Positions 9,619-21,762 of a stretch of DNA of 64,000 nt are shown one piece after another (positions within the stretch are counted from its first letter, which is position 1; the number at the start of each line of letters is the position of its first letter). The notes below the pieces were generated by a model. That model made no database searches, was not told the origin of the DNA, and worked only from the letters and a program-made list of their open reading frames with translations. The position numbers were made by a program, and so were the translations under genes. This DNA is from Marinobacterium stanieri. GTDB taxonomy: Bacteria > Pseudomonadota > Gammaproteobacteria > Pseudomonadales > Balneatricaceae. The stretch is taken from the NCBI RefSeq assembly GCF_900155945.1, contig NZ_FTMN01000002.1, positions 124,001 to 188,000 on the forward strand. Direction: 5' to 3'.

Positions 9619-11535
9619 TTAGCTGCTCAACTCCAGCAGCAGCTTGTTGAGGCGTGTGACATAGCTGGCAGGATCGTCCAGCGTAGCGCCCGCGGCCAAA
9701 CCGGCCTGATCAAACAGCACCAGGGCCAGCTCGCCAAAGCGGTCTTCATCCGGTTCATGGTCCAGCTTGTTGATCAACGGATGCTCCGGATTGATCTCGA
9801 AGATCGGCTTGCTCTCGGGCACAGCCTGACCTGCCGCTTCCATGATGCGACGCATCTGCAGACCCATATCGTAATCACCAATCACCAGGCAGGCCGGCGA
9901 ATCGGTCAAACGGTGCGTGATACGGATGGAATCAACACGGTCGTCAAGCACCTTGTTCAAGCGCTCAACCAGCCCTTCGTGCTCCTTGGCAACTTCTTCC
10001 AGCTTCTGCTTCTCTTCTTCGGACTCAGTCTCGCCCAGATCCAGTTCACCCTTGGTGACATCCTGGAAGTTGTGACCGTCGAAGTCGAACAGCTGGCTCA
10101 TCATCCATTCGTCAATGCGCTCGGACAGCAGCAGCACTTCAATACCCTTCTTGCGGAACACTTCCAGATGCGGACTGTTCTTCGCAGTATTGAAGTTGTC
10201 AGCAACCACGTAGTAGATCTTCTTCTGACCTTCCTGCATGCGGCTGACATAGTCTTCCAGCGAAACGGACTGCTCGGAGGTGCCGGTATGCGTGGAAGCA
10301 AAACGCAGCAGCTTGAGGATCTTGTCACGGTTACCCATGTCCTCAGCCGGGCCTTCCTTGATCACGGAACCAAAGGTCTTCCAGAAGGTGGCGTATTTTT
10401 CCGCGTCGTTCTTGGCCAGCTTGCTCAGCATATCCAGCACACGCTTGGTCAGCGCTGAACGCAGCTTGTCGACATTGGGGTCTTTCTGCAGGATTTCACG
10501 GGATACGTTCAGTGACAGGTTATTGCTGTCCACCACACCCTTGATGAAACGCAGGTAAAGCGGCAGGAACTGGTCCGCCTGATCCATAATGAATACGCGC
10601 TGCACATAGAGCTTGAGCCCACGCGGTGCTTCACGGTTCCACAGGTCGAAGGGTGCGTTTTCCGGCACGTACAACAGGCTGGTGTATTCTAGATTGCCTT
10701 CTACCTTGTTGTGGGACCAGGTCAGTGCATCGGCGAAGTCGTGCGAAATATGCTTGTAGAACTCCTGATACTCTTCATCATTGAGATCAGACTTGGGACG
10801 CGTCCACAGCGCAGTGGCAGAGTTGACACTCTCCATTTCCGGCGCCTTGGCTTCAGCATCTTCAGCTTCATCTTCACCCGGCAGCTCCTCTTTAAGCATC
10901 TGTACCGGAATGGAGATATGGTCGGAGTATTTGCGTACAAGGCTACGCAGACGGAAGCCGTCGGCAAACTCTTCTTCACCCTCTTTCAGCTTCAGCACGA
11001 TACGTGTACCGCGCTTGGGCTTGTCAAAGTTGGCGATGGTGAAGTCACCCTCACCCGTAGAAGACCAATGTACACCCTCAGACACATCAGCACCGGCACG
11101 ACGGGTATACACATCCACACGCTCGGCCACGATGAAGGCAGAGTAGAAGCCGACACCGAACTGACCGATCAGCTGGCTGTCCTTGGCTTCATCACCAGTC
11201 AGGTTGGACAGGAAGCTGGCCGTGCCGGACTTGGCAATTGTACCCAGGTGCTCAATCACATCATCACGGCTCATACCGATGCCGCGGTCTTCGATGGTGA
11301 CGGTTTTGGCATCCTTGTCATATTCGATGCGGACTGCCAGCTCCGGCTCACCTTCATAGAGCGCATCATTATTGAGCGCTTCGAAGCGCAGCTTTTCGGA
11401 TGCGTCAGAGGCGTTTGAGATCAGCTCACGCAGAAAGATCTCTTTATTGGAATACAGGGAATGAATCATCAGATTCAGAAGCTGTTTTACTTCTGTCTGA
11501 AAACCGAGGGTTTCTTTCTGAGTTTCAGTGCTCAT
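9619..11535 (-). CDS. htpG: Molecular chaperone HtpG (bacterial Hsp90)
   Basis: 638 residues, full length. ATP-dependent cytoplasmic chaperone. The N-terminal ATPase domain shows the Bergerat-fold motifs [30 protein letters not shown] and the [12 protein letters not shown] lid. The middle domain includes [11 protein letters not shown] and [11 protein letters not shown]. The C-terminal dimerisation domain is present, and there is no eukaryote-type MEEVD tail. Monocistronic between a terminator and an unrelated gene on the same strand. A heat-shock promoter was not identified by eye. Confidence 0.98.
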   Translation of the reverse strand: MSTETQKETLGFQTEVKQLLNLMIHSLYSNKEIFLRELISNASDASEKLRFEALNNDALYEGEPELAVRIEYDKDAKTVTIEDRGIGMSRDDVIEHLGTIAKSGTASFLSNLTGDEAKDSQLIGQFGVGFYSAFIVAERVDVYTRRAGADVSEGVHWSSTGEGDFTIANFDKPKRGTRIVLKLKEGEEEFADGFRLRSLVRKYSDHISIPVQMLKEELPGEDEAEDAEAKAPEMESVNSATALWTRPKSDLNDEEYQEFYKHISHDFADALTWSHNKVEGNLEYTSLLYVPENAPFDLWNREAPRGLKLYVQRVFIMDQADQFLPLYLRFIKGVVDSNNLSLNVSREILQKDPNVDKLRSALTKRVLDMLSKLAKNDAEKYATFWKTFGSVIKEGPAEDMGNRDKILKLLRFASTHTGTSEQSVSLEDYVSRMQEGQKKIYYVVADNFNTAKNSPHLEVFRKKGIEVLLLSERIDEWMMSQLFDFDGHNFQDVTKGELDLGETESEEEKQKLEEVAKEHEGLVERLNKVLDDRVDSIRITHRLTDSPACLVIGDYDMGLQMRRIMEAAGQAVPESKPIFEINPEHPLINKLDHEPDEDRFGELALVLFDQAGLAAGATLDDPASYVTRLNKLLLELSS

Positions 11536-11612
11536 GTCAGGCGTACCTAATCTCCGAAAAACAAACTGTTAGCTTGAATGGATATGGGGTTGCCTGACAG
11601 CTTTTCAAGCAC

Positions 11613-12074
11613 TCAGGTGGCAGATTCCTGTATTGGACTCGCATCGAGCAGAAAATGTGCGCGCGCCTGGGCGATGGGACGGCTTTTGCGCTCCTGCCAG
11701 GCCAATACCGAGCAGTTGCCAATTCGACGCCCCTGACGGCTGATGGTGCAGATGGCAAAGGTATCCCGGTGAAGACCGGCCCGCATGTAATCGAGAGAAA
11801 AATCGATCACTTTGGCAAGGCCTGGCTGCGGCATCTGCAATGTCAGCTGGAATTGCGCCGTCAGCTCCATAAACGCCGCGATAACACCGCCATGGATGGC
11901 GGGAATCGTCGGGTTGCCAATGGTGTCCGGGTTGGCCGGCAGCTTGAAAATAACCTCTTCACCATAGCAGGCACACTCAACCCCCAGCATGCGTGCATAA
12001 GGGATCAAATCGACCAGCGGCTGATAGTCACCACTGGCATGCGCCGCTTTCACCATCTCAAGCAGTTGCTGCAT
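11613..12074 (-). CDS. PaaI-type hot-dog thioesterase, second of a tandem pair
   Basis: 153 residues from the ATG at 12074, which sits 5 bases after AAGGGGG; a TTG at 12089 and an ATG at 12077 are alternatives. Hot-dog fold of the PaaI/DUF4442-like acyl-CoA thioesterase group: the central AIHGGVIAAFMELTAQ helix with the HGG motif and the strand FSLDYMRAG. Overlaps the upstream paralogue by about 17 bases, implying coupled translation. Substrate unknown; both members keep HGG. Confidence 0.85.
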   Translation of the reverse strand: MQQLLEMVKAAHASGDYQPLVDLIPYARMLGVECACYGEEVIFKLPANPDTIGNPTIPAIHGGVIAAFMELTAQFQLTLQMPQPGLAKVIDFSLDYMRAGLHRDTFAICTISRQGRRIGNCSVLAWQERKSRPIAQARAHFLLDASPIQESAT

Positions 12075-12543
12075 CATCGCCCCCTTCAATCAGCTGCTGA
12101 AAATCGGATACTACAGCCCCGCCTTCGGGCCGCATGAAGGTCGCAACCGCATTGGCCACTGGTCGAGACTTGTCATCCTGATAGACCGACGCCCGGGTGA
12201 ACAACACGCTGCGGGTGATGCGGTAGCATTCTGCATCGACATACACTGGCCGGGTTTCTGAAGGAATGCGCATATGATCAATGCGCAGATCCAGAGTCGG
12301 GCAAAGCTCGAATGCTTCCAGCGCACAAAGCGTAGACACACTGCTGGCCGCATCGACCAAGGTGGTCAAAACACCGCCATGCAAATAGGTTTCCAGCCCC
12401 CCGCTTACAAGCTCCGGGTTTACGGGCAAGCGCAACGTTACCCGGCTGGCTTCAGCATCAACCAGTTCAACACCGAGCTTGCGCATATGGGGCTGGGCCT
12501 GCAGAAACCGGGTACAGCGACCGGCATACTCATCGGGTGTCAT
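12058..12543 (-). CDS. PaaI-type hot-dog thioesterase, first of a tandem pair
   Basis: 161 residues from the ATG at 12543, which overlaps the stop of the DUF599 gene in an ATGA. Longer upstream starts run into that gene and are unlikely. The fold is seen in TYLHGGVLTTLVDAASSVS (HGG plus the catalytic-helix aspartate) and LRIDHMRIP. Clearly paralogous to the next gene in its order of motifs (LGVE, LP.NPE/D, HGGV, DHMR/DYMR, RPVA/RPIA). The second copy has E in place of D in the active helix, so the two may differ in substrate. Confidence 0.85.
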   Translation of the reverse strand: MTPDEYAGRCTRFLQAQPHMRKLGVELVDAEASRVTLRLPVNPELVSGGLETYLHGGVLTTLVDAASSVSTLCALEAFELCPTLDLRIDHMRIPSETRPVYVDAECYRITRSVLFTRASVYQDDKSRPVANAVATFMRPEGGAVVSDFQQLIEGGDDAATA

Positions 12544-13259
12544 TTCGGTTCTCCGGAACTCATGGTCAGGGTCTGCAACGTAGGCGAGGTAAATTCGCGG
12601 CGATACAGTACCACGACAATCACCAAACTCAGGGCCATAAAGCACCAGGGATTGATGAACCAGCCCAGCACCGCAATGCTGAAATAGTAGGTGCGCAGAC
12701 CATAGTTGAAATTATTGGCGGCGATAGAGGCCATGGTGGCGATACGCTCAGCATGCGCCTTGACCTGATTATCGCTCGGCTCCTCCCCGGGCAAGGGAGC
12801 GCCACCGATCATCACCGAGACAAAACCGTACTGGCGCAGACTCCAGGTAAACTTGAAGAACGCATAGATAAACAGCACAACCAGTACCAGCAACTTCAGT
12901 TCCCATTCCTGCCGCGTCGCCACCACCACAAAGGGGAGATCTTCAACAAGATTGATCGCCTTCTCTGCCGAACTCATCACCGTTACCAGACCTGCCAGCA
13001 CCAGAATCGTAGTGGAGGCAAAAAAGGCCACGCTTCGCTCCAGGTTGGCAATGGCGGTGGTATCGGCGATTCGTACATCCCGTGCTAGCATGCGCAACAT
13101 CCACTCACGGCGATACAGATGCAACATGCTCGACAGGCAGGGTGTTGAATGGCTTTTGTAGGCGGCGTAATACATGTACCCGCGAAAACAGAGCATAAAC
13201 CAGACCAGAGCAACAGCATTCAGCCAGTTACTTTGTATCAGCAGAACCAGATCATCCAT
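12540..13259 (-). CDS. DUF599 family inner-membrane protein
   Basis: 239 residues with about four hydrophobic segments (near 13-28, 70-92, 115-140 and 195-220). The pattern, including the motif NNFNYGLRTYYFSIAVLGWF near the C-terminus, fits DUF599, a conserved proteobacterial membrane family without known function. It is the first gene of a three-gene unit with the two thioesterases (ATGA overlap), which hints at a link to acyl-CoA or membrane lipid metabolism; that link is inference. Confidence 0.8.
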   Translation of the reverse strand: MDDLVLLIQSNWLNAVALVWFMLCFRGYMYYAAYKSHSTPCLSSMLHLYRREWMLRMLARDVRIADTTAIANLERSVAFFASTTILVLAGLVTVMSSAEKAINLVEDLPFVVVATRQEWELKLLVLVVLFIYAFFKFTWSLRQYGFVSVMIGGAPLPGEEPSDNQVKAHAERIATMASIAANNFNYGLRTYYFSIAVLGWFINPWCFMALSLVIVVVLYRREFTSPTLQTLTMSSGEPK

Positions 13260-13318
13260 CAGGCATCTTCCATCTAGCCGGAGTGTCTAAGTTATTAATT
13301 TACAAGGATTGAAGCCGA

Positions 13319-14191
13319 GTGTCTTCCACTCATCAGAATATTACGGCGGGCGTGGCATTTGCGCTTGCCACCAGTCTGGTCATGAGCCTTGCAGCCGTGC
13401 TCATCAAATTGACCGCCAGCACCCTGTCGATCGAGATGATTGTACTCTTCCAATACGGCCTCTGTACCCTGGCCATGCTGCCCTGGGCTATCAAAAAAGG
13501 CCGGCAAGGCCTGGCAACCCAAAGGCCCTGGCTGCACTTGCTGCGGGGAAGCTGTGGCTGGGCCTGCTTCTATGCCTACTATCTGGCCCTGGAACAGATA
13601 CCGCTGGTGGATGCCGCCCTGCTGCGTAACGCTGCGCCTTTGTGCGTCCCGCTGTGGCTACTGTTATGGCATGGTGCACGCCTGCCCCTGCTGGCATGGC
13701 TCCCCTTGCTGGTTGGCTTTGCCGGTATTGCCTTGATTATTCAACCAGAAGGCAGCGGTCTTAGCAGCTGGCACCTGGTGGGACTGGTTTCGGCATTGAC
13801 GCTGGCGGGCTCTATTGTGACGACGCGGGAACTTGCGCAGACGGAACCCGTCAACCGGGTTTTGTTTTACTATTTCCTGATTTCAACGCTTTGCAGCCTG
13901 CCGCTGGCACTGAGCAACTGGCGCACGCCCGAACCCGCCAGCCTGCCGGCCGTGGGCCTGATCGCACTATCCATCTGGATCACCATGTGGCTGTACACAC
14001 GTGCATACAGCCATGCCCCGGCTTCCATTATTTCACCGCTGAGCTACTTTGGCGTAGTCATGACAGGGCTTTGGGGCTGGCTGATCTGGGACCAGGTGCC
14101 CGGCCTTAACAGCTGGGCAGGCACCTGTTTGGTTATAGCGGGTGGTATAGGCTCGGTCTGGCTGGGCGCACGCCTGAAAAGCCGTCACTGA
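13319..14191 (+). CDS. DMT-superfamily (EamA) transporter
   Basis: 290 residues, ten predicted membrane helices in two EamA repeats. Starts at a GTG preceded by AAGGA. The first repeat begins FALATSLVMSLAAVLIKLTAS; the second contains PLSYFGVVMTGLWGWLIWDQ, the typical final-repeat signature. These inner-membrane carriers export metabolites or take up amino-acid derivatives; the substrate cannot be predicted. Divergent from the DUF599 unit and convergent with selO. Confidence 0.88.
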   Translation: MSSTHQNITAGVAFALATSLVMSLAAVLIKLTASTLSIEMIVLFQYGLCTLAMLPWAIKKGRQGLATQRPWLHLLRGSCGWACFYAYYLALEQIPLVDAALLRNAAPLCVPLWLLLWHGARLPLLAWLPLLVGFAGIALIIQPEGSGLSSWHLVGLVSALTLAGSIVTTRELAQTEPVNRVLFYYFLISTLCSLPLALSNWRTPEPASLPAVGLIALSIWITMWLYTRAYSHAPASIISPLSYFGVVMTGLWGWLIWDQVPGLNSWAGTCLVIAGGIGSVWLGARLKSRH

Positions 14192-14219
14192 ACCCGCTTA
14201 TGCAACTGACACCGCTGAC

Positions 14220-15695
14220 TCAGGAAGAACATGTCAGATTAATGGCGGCCGCCCAATCCGGTGGCGATCCCGCATAGCGCTGATGCTCAGGATGTTCGTC
14301 ACCGGGGTGGCGCAGCAAGGGCAGCAGGTCATTAAAGGGTCGATAGTCGCCCTGGTGTGCCTCGCGAATCACTTCTTCTGCCATGTAGTTGCGCAGAATA
14401 TAACGCGGATTGACGCTGCGCATCTGCTGCCGACGAATGGGGGCACTGGCAGGCTCCAGATCAGCACGTGCGGCATAGTCATCAAGCCAGGTGTTAAGTT
14501 CGCCCGCATTGTCGACCAGGGCATTCAGGGCTGCACGTCCCTCAACTTCATTGACGTCCCACTCGGACAACAGGCGCAGAAAACGGTTATGGTCCATTTC
14601 ATAACGCGCCCAAAGAGCCTCCAGTCGCTCAACCAGCTCGGCATCACCCGACTCTATTCGCTGCAGACCAAGACGCGCCCGCATGAATTCAAGCTTAGCG
14701 GCCTGGTACAGCGGTATGAAACGCTCAAGTTCTGCTTCCAGTGCTTCACGCTCTATCAAAGGCAGTAGGGCTTGCGCCAATGCAGCCAGGTTCCACTGCA
14801 CAATGGCCGGCTGGTAGCGGAAAGCATAACGGCCTTCATGATCATTCTTGTTGGCAATGTGATCCGGCTCATACCAGTCCATAAAGGTATAAGGTCCATA
14901 GTCAAAGGTTTCACCCAGGATCGACATGTTATCGGTATTCAACACGCCATGAACGAAACCATAGGCCTGCCAGGATGCCACCAGGCGAGCAGTGCGTTCC
15001 AGCACCTCACGGTACATGGCCAATACCGGATTCGCTTCACCCTGCAGCTCAGGGAAAAAGCGTTCAAGGCAGTAATCGGCCAGCTGCTTCAGCTCTTCAT
15101 GACGCCCTGAATAGAAAAAGAATTCGAAATGACCAAAACGAATATGACAGGGTGTGACGCGTAGCAACTGAGCACAGGGCTCCATGCCATTGCGCATGGT
15201 GTAGTCTTCACTGCCCAGTAAACAGAGTGCACGGGTGGTTGGAATGCCCAGACCAGCCATTGCTTCACCGGCAAGATATTCGCGAATGCTGGACCTGAGC
15301 ACGGCACGCCCATCCCCAAAACGCGAAAACGCGGTTTTGCCGGCCCCCTTGAGATGCAAGTCGTAGCGAACGCCGTCTTGTCCTGCCACTTCACCAAGCA
15401 GCAGGCCACGACCATCGCCAAGGTCAGGATTGTAAGTCCCGAACTGGTGACCGGTATATTTCATCGCCAGCGGACGTGTACCCGGCCAGGGCTCGTGACC
15501 ACCACAAAAAGTGACCAGGTCAGAAGGCTTAACGCGACAGGGGTCCAGGCCGAGGGTAGATGCTACCTCAGGACAAAACGCAATCAGGTGCGCATTTTTC
15601 AGCGGCTGTATGTCCACTTCCTGAAACCAGCTGGCGGGCAAGCGTGCATAGCTGTTATCAAATGGAAGTTCGGTTAAATGGCAACCCATAGACAT
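14220..15695 (-). CDS. selO: Protein adenylyltransferase SelO (YdiU)
   Basis: 491 residues, full length. A pseudokinase fold that transfers AMP from ATP to Ser/Thr/Tyr of target proteins (established for E. coli SelO). Visible: the nucleotide-binding segment LHLKGAGKTAFSRFGDGRA, REYLAGEAM, the catalytic-loop segment HGVLNTDNMSILG, the metal motif DYGPYTFMDWY, and the C-terminal CSS whose cysteine corresponds to the selenocysteine of eukaryotic SelO. Start supported by AGGAGA five bases upstream of the ATG. Confidence 0.95.
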   Translation of the reverse strand: MSMGCHLTELPFDNSYARLPASWFQEVDIQPLKNAHLIAFCPEVASTLGLDPCRVKPSDLVTFCGGHEPWPGTRPLAMKYTGHQFGTYNPDLGDGRGLLLGEVAGQDGVRYDLHLKGAGKTAFSRFGDGRAVLRSSIREYLAGEAMAGLGIPTTRALCLLGSEDYTMRNGMEPCAQLLRVTPCHIRFGHFEFFFYSGRHEELKQLADYCLERFFPELQGEANPVLAMYREVLERTARLVASWQAYGFVHGVLNTDNMSILGETFDYGPYTFMDWYEPDHIANKNDHEGRYAFRYQPAIVQWNLAALAQALLPLIEREALEAELERFIPLYQAAKLEFMRARLGLQRIESGDAELVERLEALWARYEMDHNRFLRLLSEWDVNEVEGRAALNALVDNAGELNTWLDDYAARADLEPASAPIRRQQMRSVNPRYILRNYMAEEVIREAHQGDYRPFNDLLPLLRHPGDEHPEHQRYAGSPPDWAAAINLTCSS

Positions 15696-15827
15696 TGTAC
15701 TCTCCTGTTTTGCTGTCCCTCTTGTACATACCTTATCATTTTACTCGGGTATTTTCATCCATGCGGAGATAAGGTTATGATGCGCCTTCACTTTTGATGC
15801 TTGTATTTTGAATGGACGGTTCTGCAC

Positions 15828-16151
15828 ATGTGGCTTGAATTGGCTGACCTCTTCTGGCTCTCACTGACCGCTATGGTGTGTTATGCCTGGTGGAACAACC
15901 TGAAGCGACGGGAATTCGCCACTCGTGCTGTTCGCCAATACTGCAAGCGTGAAGGTGTACAATTGCTTGACGAAAGCATTGCACTGGAAAAAATACGACT
16001 GGCCCGAGACCCGGACCATGGCAGGGTAATACTGGTACGCCAGTATCAGTTCTATTTCACCTCTACCGGGGATGAACGCTACTCCGGCAAGGTACAAATG
16101 CACGGACGCCGGCTACAGCAGATCGACCTGGCGCCCCACCGTATCGGTTAG
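15828..16151 (+). CDS. DUF3301 family membrane protein
   Basis: 107 residues from the ATG at 15828 ([11 protein letters not shown]); a TTG at 15801 would add nine residues that do not look conserved. One N-terminal membrane helix ([18 protein letters not shown]) is followed by a small soluble domain with the family pattern [15 protein letters not shown] and [17 protein letters not shown]. Function unknown. Converges with yaiI, the two stop regions overlapping by 4 bases. Confidence 0.88.
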   Translation: MWLELADLFWLSLTAMVCYAWWNNLKRREFATRAVRQYCKREGVQLLDESIALEKIRLARDPDHGRVILVRQYQFYFTSTGDERYSGKVQMHGRRLQQIDLAPHRIG

Positions 16152-16600
16152 GCTTTCAGCGCGCGCGCCAGAATTCGATCCAGCTGATTGGCAAACTGCT
16201 GACGATCTGCCTGACTCAGGGCCGCCGGCCCACCGCTTTGTACACCACTGGCGCGCAGCGTTTCCATAAAATCACGGATGTTCAGCCGCGCCTTGATGTT
16301 TTCTGCCGTGAAACGTTCACCCCGCGGAGTGAGTGCCAACGCCCCCTCCTCCAGCACTTCTGATGCCAGCGGAATGTCACTGGTAATAACCAGATCACCT
16401 GTTTCGACACGGCGAACGATTTCATGGTCCGCCACATCAAAACCGGCACTTACCTGCAATGAGCGAATATTGGCATCCGGCGGCACTTTCAGCGCATGAT
16501 TGGCTACCAGCGTCAGTTCAACACCGGTGCGTTGGGCTGCCCGGAACAGGATCTCCTTGATCACCACCGGACAGGCATCCGCATCCACCCATATTTTCAT
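16148..16600 (-). CDS. yaiI: YaiI/YqxD family protein (DUF188)
   Basis: 150 residues, the normal length. The start [18 protein letters not shown] is the hallmark of the family, which has a PIN-like/NYN fold with acidic residues near the N-terminus; further conserved segments are [23 protein letters not shown] and the RGERFT motif. Physiological role unknown. It lies 9 bases downstream of dbpA, so is likely co-transcribed with it, which would suit an RNA-related role (inference). Confidence 0.93.
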   Translation of the reverse strand: MKIWVDADACPVVIKEILFRAAQRTGVELTLVANHALKVPPDANIRSLQVSAGFDVADHEIVRRVETGDLVITSDIPLASEVLEEGALALTPRGERFTAENIKARLNIRDFMETLRASGVQSGGPAALSQADRQQFANQLDRILARALKA

Positions 16601-16609
16601 ATCGACTCC

Positions 16610-18025
16610 TCAGCGTAGCTGACGTACACGACAGGGACGGCCTTTAACCTTGCCTTTTGACAGCGCACGCACTGCATCACGGGCGACGGGACGGCTTACA
16701 GCAACATAGGTAGAAAAATCAAAAACACGGATTTTACCTACCTGGTCACCCGCCAGCTCACCGCCACGGGTCAGTGCGCCCAGCACGTCGCCTGGTCGGA
16801 TTTTCTGCTTCTTGCCGACATCCAACTGCAGCGTTGTCATGGGCGGGCGATAATCATCGGTAATGACGCCTTTGGGCAAGGGTTCGTCAGTGATGATCAT
16901 ATCCATCTGGGCTTCAACCGCTGCCAGCTTGAAACGCTCACGCTCGTTGAACAAAGTAACGGCAATACCCGATTGTCCGGCACGCCCGGTACGGCCGATG
17001 CGGTGCACATGCACCTGTGATTCCTTGGACGGGCGATGGTTGATCACCAGATCCAGCCCTTCTACATCCAGACCACGGGCCGCCACATCCGTTGCCACCA
17101 GTACCGTTGCACTCTGATTGGCAAAACGGACCAGCGTCTGATCACGTTGACGCTGATCCAGATCGCCATGCAGTGCCACGGCGGCAATGCCATCACCCTG
17201 CAGGTGCTGTTCCAGGTCGCGGACTTCCTGCTTGGTATTACAGAACACGACGGCCGACACCGGACGATAGTGATACAGCAGACGTGTTACGGCCGCATCC
17301 CGGCTGTCATCGGTAATTTCATGGAAATGCTGCTCGATGCTTGTGTTCTGATGAACCGCTTCCACTTCAACCCGAACGGGGTCACGCAGAATACGACCGG
17401 CAATGGCCGCAATCTCTTTGGGAAAGGTTGCACTGAACAACAGGGTTTGACGCTCAGCCGGTGTCGTGGCCACGATGGCATCAACCGCTTCCTGGAAACC
17501 CATCTCCAGCATTCGGTCTGCTTCATCCAGCACCAGTGTCTGCAGACGGTTCAGGCGCAGTGTACCCTTGCGCAGATGCTCTTCGATGCGTCCGGGAGTA
17601 CCCACAACAATATGGGCACCGTGCTCAAGCGAGCCAATTTGAGGCCCCAGGGGCATACCGCCACAGAGCGTGAGCACCTTCACGTTGGGGATCTGTCGCG
17701 CCAGACGGCGCAGCTCCTGAGCCACCTGGTCAGCCAGTTCGCGCGTTGGGCAGAGCACCAGCGACTGCACCTGGAAAGAGGTGTTATCCAACTGCTGCAA
17801 CAGACCTATGCCAAAGGCAGCGGTCTTGCCGGAGCCAGTCTTGCCCTGTGCAATCAGATCACGCCCCTGCAGTATCACCGGCAGGCTATCCTGCTGGATC
17901 GGCGTCATCTGGGCATATTCAAGGCTCTCCAGATTACGCAGGAGTTCAGGTTTAAGCGCAAGCTGGGAAAAAGGGTGCTGACTCAAGATAGGTACCTGTT
18001 GGTGCTGCTGCAAAGAAGTGGGCAT
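16610..18025 (-). CDS. dbpA: DEAD-box ATP-dependent RNA helicase DbpA
   Basis: 471 residues. DEAD-box core with Q motif (MTPIQQDSLP), motif I (AQGKTGSGKTA), motif II (LDEADRMLEMGF), motif III (FSATFP) and motif VI (HRIGRTGRAGQ). The C-terminal DBP RNA-binding domain (about 395-471, KKQKIRPGDVLGAL and KGRPCRVRQL) is what makes it DbpA, which binds hairpin 92 of 23S rRNA and acts in 50S assembly. Followed closely by yaiI. Confidence 0.95.
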   Translation of the reverse strand: MPTSLQQHQQVPILSQHPFSQLALKPELLRNLESLEYAQMTPIQQDSLPVILQGRDLIAQGKTGSGKTAAFGIGLLQQLDNTSFQVQSLVLCPTRELADQVAQELRRLARQIPNVKVLTLCGGMPLGPQIGSLEHGAHIVVGTPGRIEEHLRKGTLRLNRLQTLVLDEADRMLEMGFQEAVDAIVATTPAERQTLLFSATFPKEIAAIAGRILRDPVRVEVEAVHQNTSIEQHFHEITDDSRDAAVTRLLYHYRPVSAVVFCNTKQEVRDLEQHLQGDGIAAVALHGDLDQRQRDQTLVRFANQSATVLVATDVAARGLDVEGLDLVINHRPSKESQVHVHRIGRTGRAGQSGIAVTLFNERERFKLAAVEAQMDMIITDEPLPKGVITDDYRPPMTTLQLDVGKKQKIRPGDVLGALTRGGELAGDQVGKIRVFDFSTYVAVSRPVARDAVRALSKGKVKGRPCRVRQLR

Positions 18026-18063
18026 TCTAACAGAATGCCAGTGAGCACACGGCAGACAGGCAC

Positions 18064-18091
18064 AAAAAAAGGCAGCCGAAGCTGCCTTTTT
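18064..18091 (-). terminator. Bidirectional intrinsic terminator after sucD
   Basis: Stem GGCAGC with a tetraloop (TTCG on the minus strand), flanked by seven A and five T on the plus strand, so it works in both directions. Starts about 18 bases past the sucD stop and lies upstream of dbpA. Confidence 0.85.
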
Positions 18092-18108
18092 CAGGGATCA
18101 GAAGAAAC

Positions 18109-18990
18109 TTACTTCATTTCCCAGCCAGTCAGTTCAGCCAGAGCCTTACCGATGTCAGCCAGAGAACGAACAGTCTTCACACCAGCGTCTTCCAGAGCAG
18201 CAAACTTCTCGTCTGCAGTACCCTTACCACCGGAGATGATCGCACCGGCGTGGCCCATGCGCTTGCCCGGAGGTGCAGTAACACCAGCGATGTAGGAAAC
18301 AACCGGCTTGGTTACGTTTGCCTTGATGTAGGCAGCCGCTTCTTCCTCGGCAGAACCACCGATCTCACCGATCATAACGATCGCTTCAGTCTGCGGATCG
18401 TTCTGGAACATTTCCAGAATATCGATGAAGTTAGAGCCCGGAATCGGGTCACCACCGATGCCGACACAGGTAGACTGACCGAAGCCAGCGTCAGTAGTCT
18501 GCTTAACCGCTTCGTACGTCAGAGTACCGGAACGGGAAACGATACCGACTTTACCCGGCAGGTGGATGTGGCCCGGCATGATGCCGATCTTGCATTCACC
18601 CGGAGTGATCACGCCCGGGCAGTTCGGGCCGATCAGGCGAACACCCAGCTCATCACACTTCACTTTGCACTGCAGCATGTCCATAACCGGAATGTGCTCA
18701 GTGATGCAGACGATCAGCTTGATGCCGGCATTAGCCGCTTCCAGGATGGAATCCTTACAGAAAGGAGCCGGAACGTAGATAACAGACGCTTCAGCGCCAG
18801 TCTGTTCTACAGCTTCTTTAACGGTGTTGAATACCGGCAGACCCAGGTGCTCAGTACCGCCTTTACCCGGAGTTACACCACCAACCATTTTGGTGCCGTA
18901 AGCAATCGCCTGCTCAGAGTGGAAAGTACCCTGGCCACCAGTAAAGCCCTGACAGATGACTTTGGTATCTTTGTTGATCAGAACGGCCAT
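18109..18990 (-). CDS. sucD: Succinyl-CoA synthetase alpha subunit
   Basis: 293 residues. With SucC it converts succinyl-CoA to succinate with nucleotide triphosphate formation. The CoA-binding Rossmann domain begins [19 protein letters not shown]. The phosphorylated active-site histidine is in [13 protein letters not shown]. Two bases separate it from sucC. Last gene of sucABlpdCD; followed by a strong terminator. Confidence 0.98.
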   Translation of the reverse strand: MAVLINKDTKVICQGFTGGQGTFHSEQAIAYGTKMVGGVTPGKGGTEHLGLPVFNTVKEAVEQTGAEASVIYVPAPFCKDSILEAANAGIKLIVCITEHIPVMDMLQCKVKCDELGVRLIGPNCPGVITPGECKIGIMPGHIHLPGKVGIVSRSGTLTYEAVKQTTDAGFGQSTCVGIGGDPIPGSNFIDILEMFQNDPQTEAIVMIGEIGGSAEEEAAAYIKANVTKPVVSYIAGVTAPPGKRMGHAGAIISGGKGTADEKFAALEDAGVKTVRSLADIGKALAELTGWEMK

Positions 18991-18992
18991 GA

Positions 18993-20159
18993 TTATTTAC
19001 CCTCCGCTGCTTTAACTGCCTGCTGAGCAGCATCAGTCAAGCTGGTTGCTGCAATGATGTCCAGACCGGACTCAGCCAGCTTCTGCGCACCCAGTTCAGC
19101 GTTGTTACCTTCCAGACGTACTACAACCGGTACGTTTACACCTACTTCTTTAACCGCACCGATGATGCCGTCTGCGATCAGGTCGCAGCGAACGATACCA
19201 CCGAAGATGTTAACCAGCACGGCCTTAACCTTGCTGTCTTCAAGGATGATCTTGAAGGCTTCGGTAACACGCTCTTTGGTTGCACCACCACCAACGTCCA
19301 GGAAGTTGGCCGGGAAGCCACCGTGCAGAGAAACGATGTCCATGGTGCCCATTGCCAGGCCCGCACCGTTAACCATGCAGCCGATAGTACCGGTCAGTGC
19401 AACGTAGTTCAGATCCCATTCAGCCGCGCGTGCTTCACGCTCGTCTTCCTGAGACGGATCCTGCATGGACTGCAGATCCTTGTGACGGTAAACAGCGTTA
19501 CCATCGATAACGACTTTAGCGTCCAGGCAGTGCAGGTTACCCTGGTCAGTGATGACCAGCGGGTTGATTTCCAGCAGCGCCAGATCTTTTTCTTCGAACA
19601 TCTTCGCCAGACCCAGGAAGATGTTGACGAACTGCTTGATCTGGTCACCCTGCAGACCCAGCTGGAACGCCAGCTCACGACCCTGGTAGGGCTGAGCACC
19701 GGTCAGCGGATCGATGGTTGCTTTCAGGATCTTTTCCGGAGTCTCTTCAGCAACTTTCTCGATCTCAACACCACCTTCGGTGGATGCCATGAAGACAATA
19801 CGACGGCTGGAGCGATCGACTACTGCACCCAGGTACAGCTCATTTGCGATGTCAGTGCAGGTCTCAACCAGAATCTTGGAAACAGGCTGGCCATTGGCAT
19901 CTGTCTGGTAAGTTACCAGACGCTCGCCCAGCCATTTTTCTGCGAAGGCCTGGGCTTCAGCCGGGGAATCAACCAGCTTTACACCACCTGCCTTGCCACG
20001 GCCACCGGCGTGAACCTGGGCTTTTACAACCCACTTGTCACCGCCAATCTTTTCAGCCGCTTCAGCAGCCGCTTCCGGAGTATCTACCGCGATTCCTTTG
20101 GAAACCGGCAGACCATATTCGGCAAACAGTTGTTTGCCCTGGTACTCGTGAAGGTTCAT
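18993..20159 (-). CDS. sucC: Succinyl-CoA synthetase beta subunit
   Basis: 388 residues, standard length. ATP-grasp domain at the N-terminus ([33 protein letters not shown]), with the CoA-ligase domain and the conserved [15 protein letters not shown] near the C-terminus. Sits 124 bases after lpd, the largest gap in the suc operon; no terminator is seen there, so read-through from lpd is expected, though a separate promoter is possible. Confidence 0.98.
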   Translation of the reverse strand: MNLHEYQGKQLFAEYGLPVSKGIAVDTPEAAAEAAEKIGGDKWVVKAQVHAGGRGKAGGVKLVDSPAEAQAFAEKWLGERLVTYQTDANGQPVSKILVETCTDIANELYLGAVVDRSSRRIVFMASTEGGVEIEKVAEETPEKILKATIDPLTGAQPYQGRELAFQLGLQGDQIKQFVNIFLGLAKMFEEKDLALLEINPLVITDQGNLHCLDAKVVIDGNAVYRHKDLQSMQDPSQEDEREARAAEWDLNYVALTGTIGCMVNGAGLAMGTMDIVSLHGGFPANFLDVGGGATKERVTEAFKIILEDSKVKAVLVNIFGGIVRCDLIADGIIGAVKEVGVNVPVVVRLEGNNAELGAQKLAESGLDIIAATSLTDAAQQAVKAAEGK

Positions 20160-20283
20160 GCTCTAATCCGTTGTGTTATCGGTTATACAGGTGTTTTCGC
20201 TGAGTAGTGCAGACACGAAAACACACCTTTTGCTCTGCAATCCCCACCAATGGGTTCGCCACTGGCGGGGTTAACCCTTCAGG

Positions 20284-21726
<1,443 letters not shown>

Positions 21727-21762
21727 TTAGTCCTGTTTACACTCGTTCGAAGGTGGGTCTGA

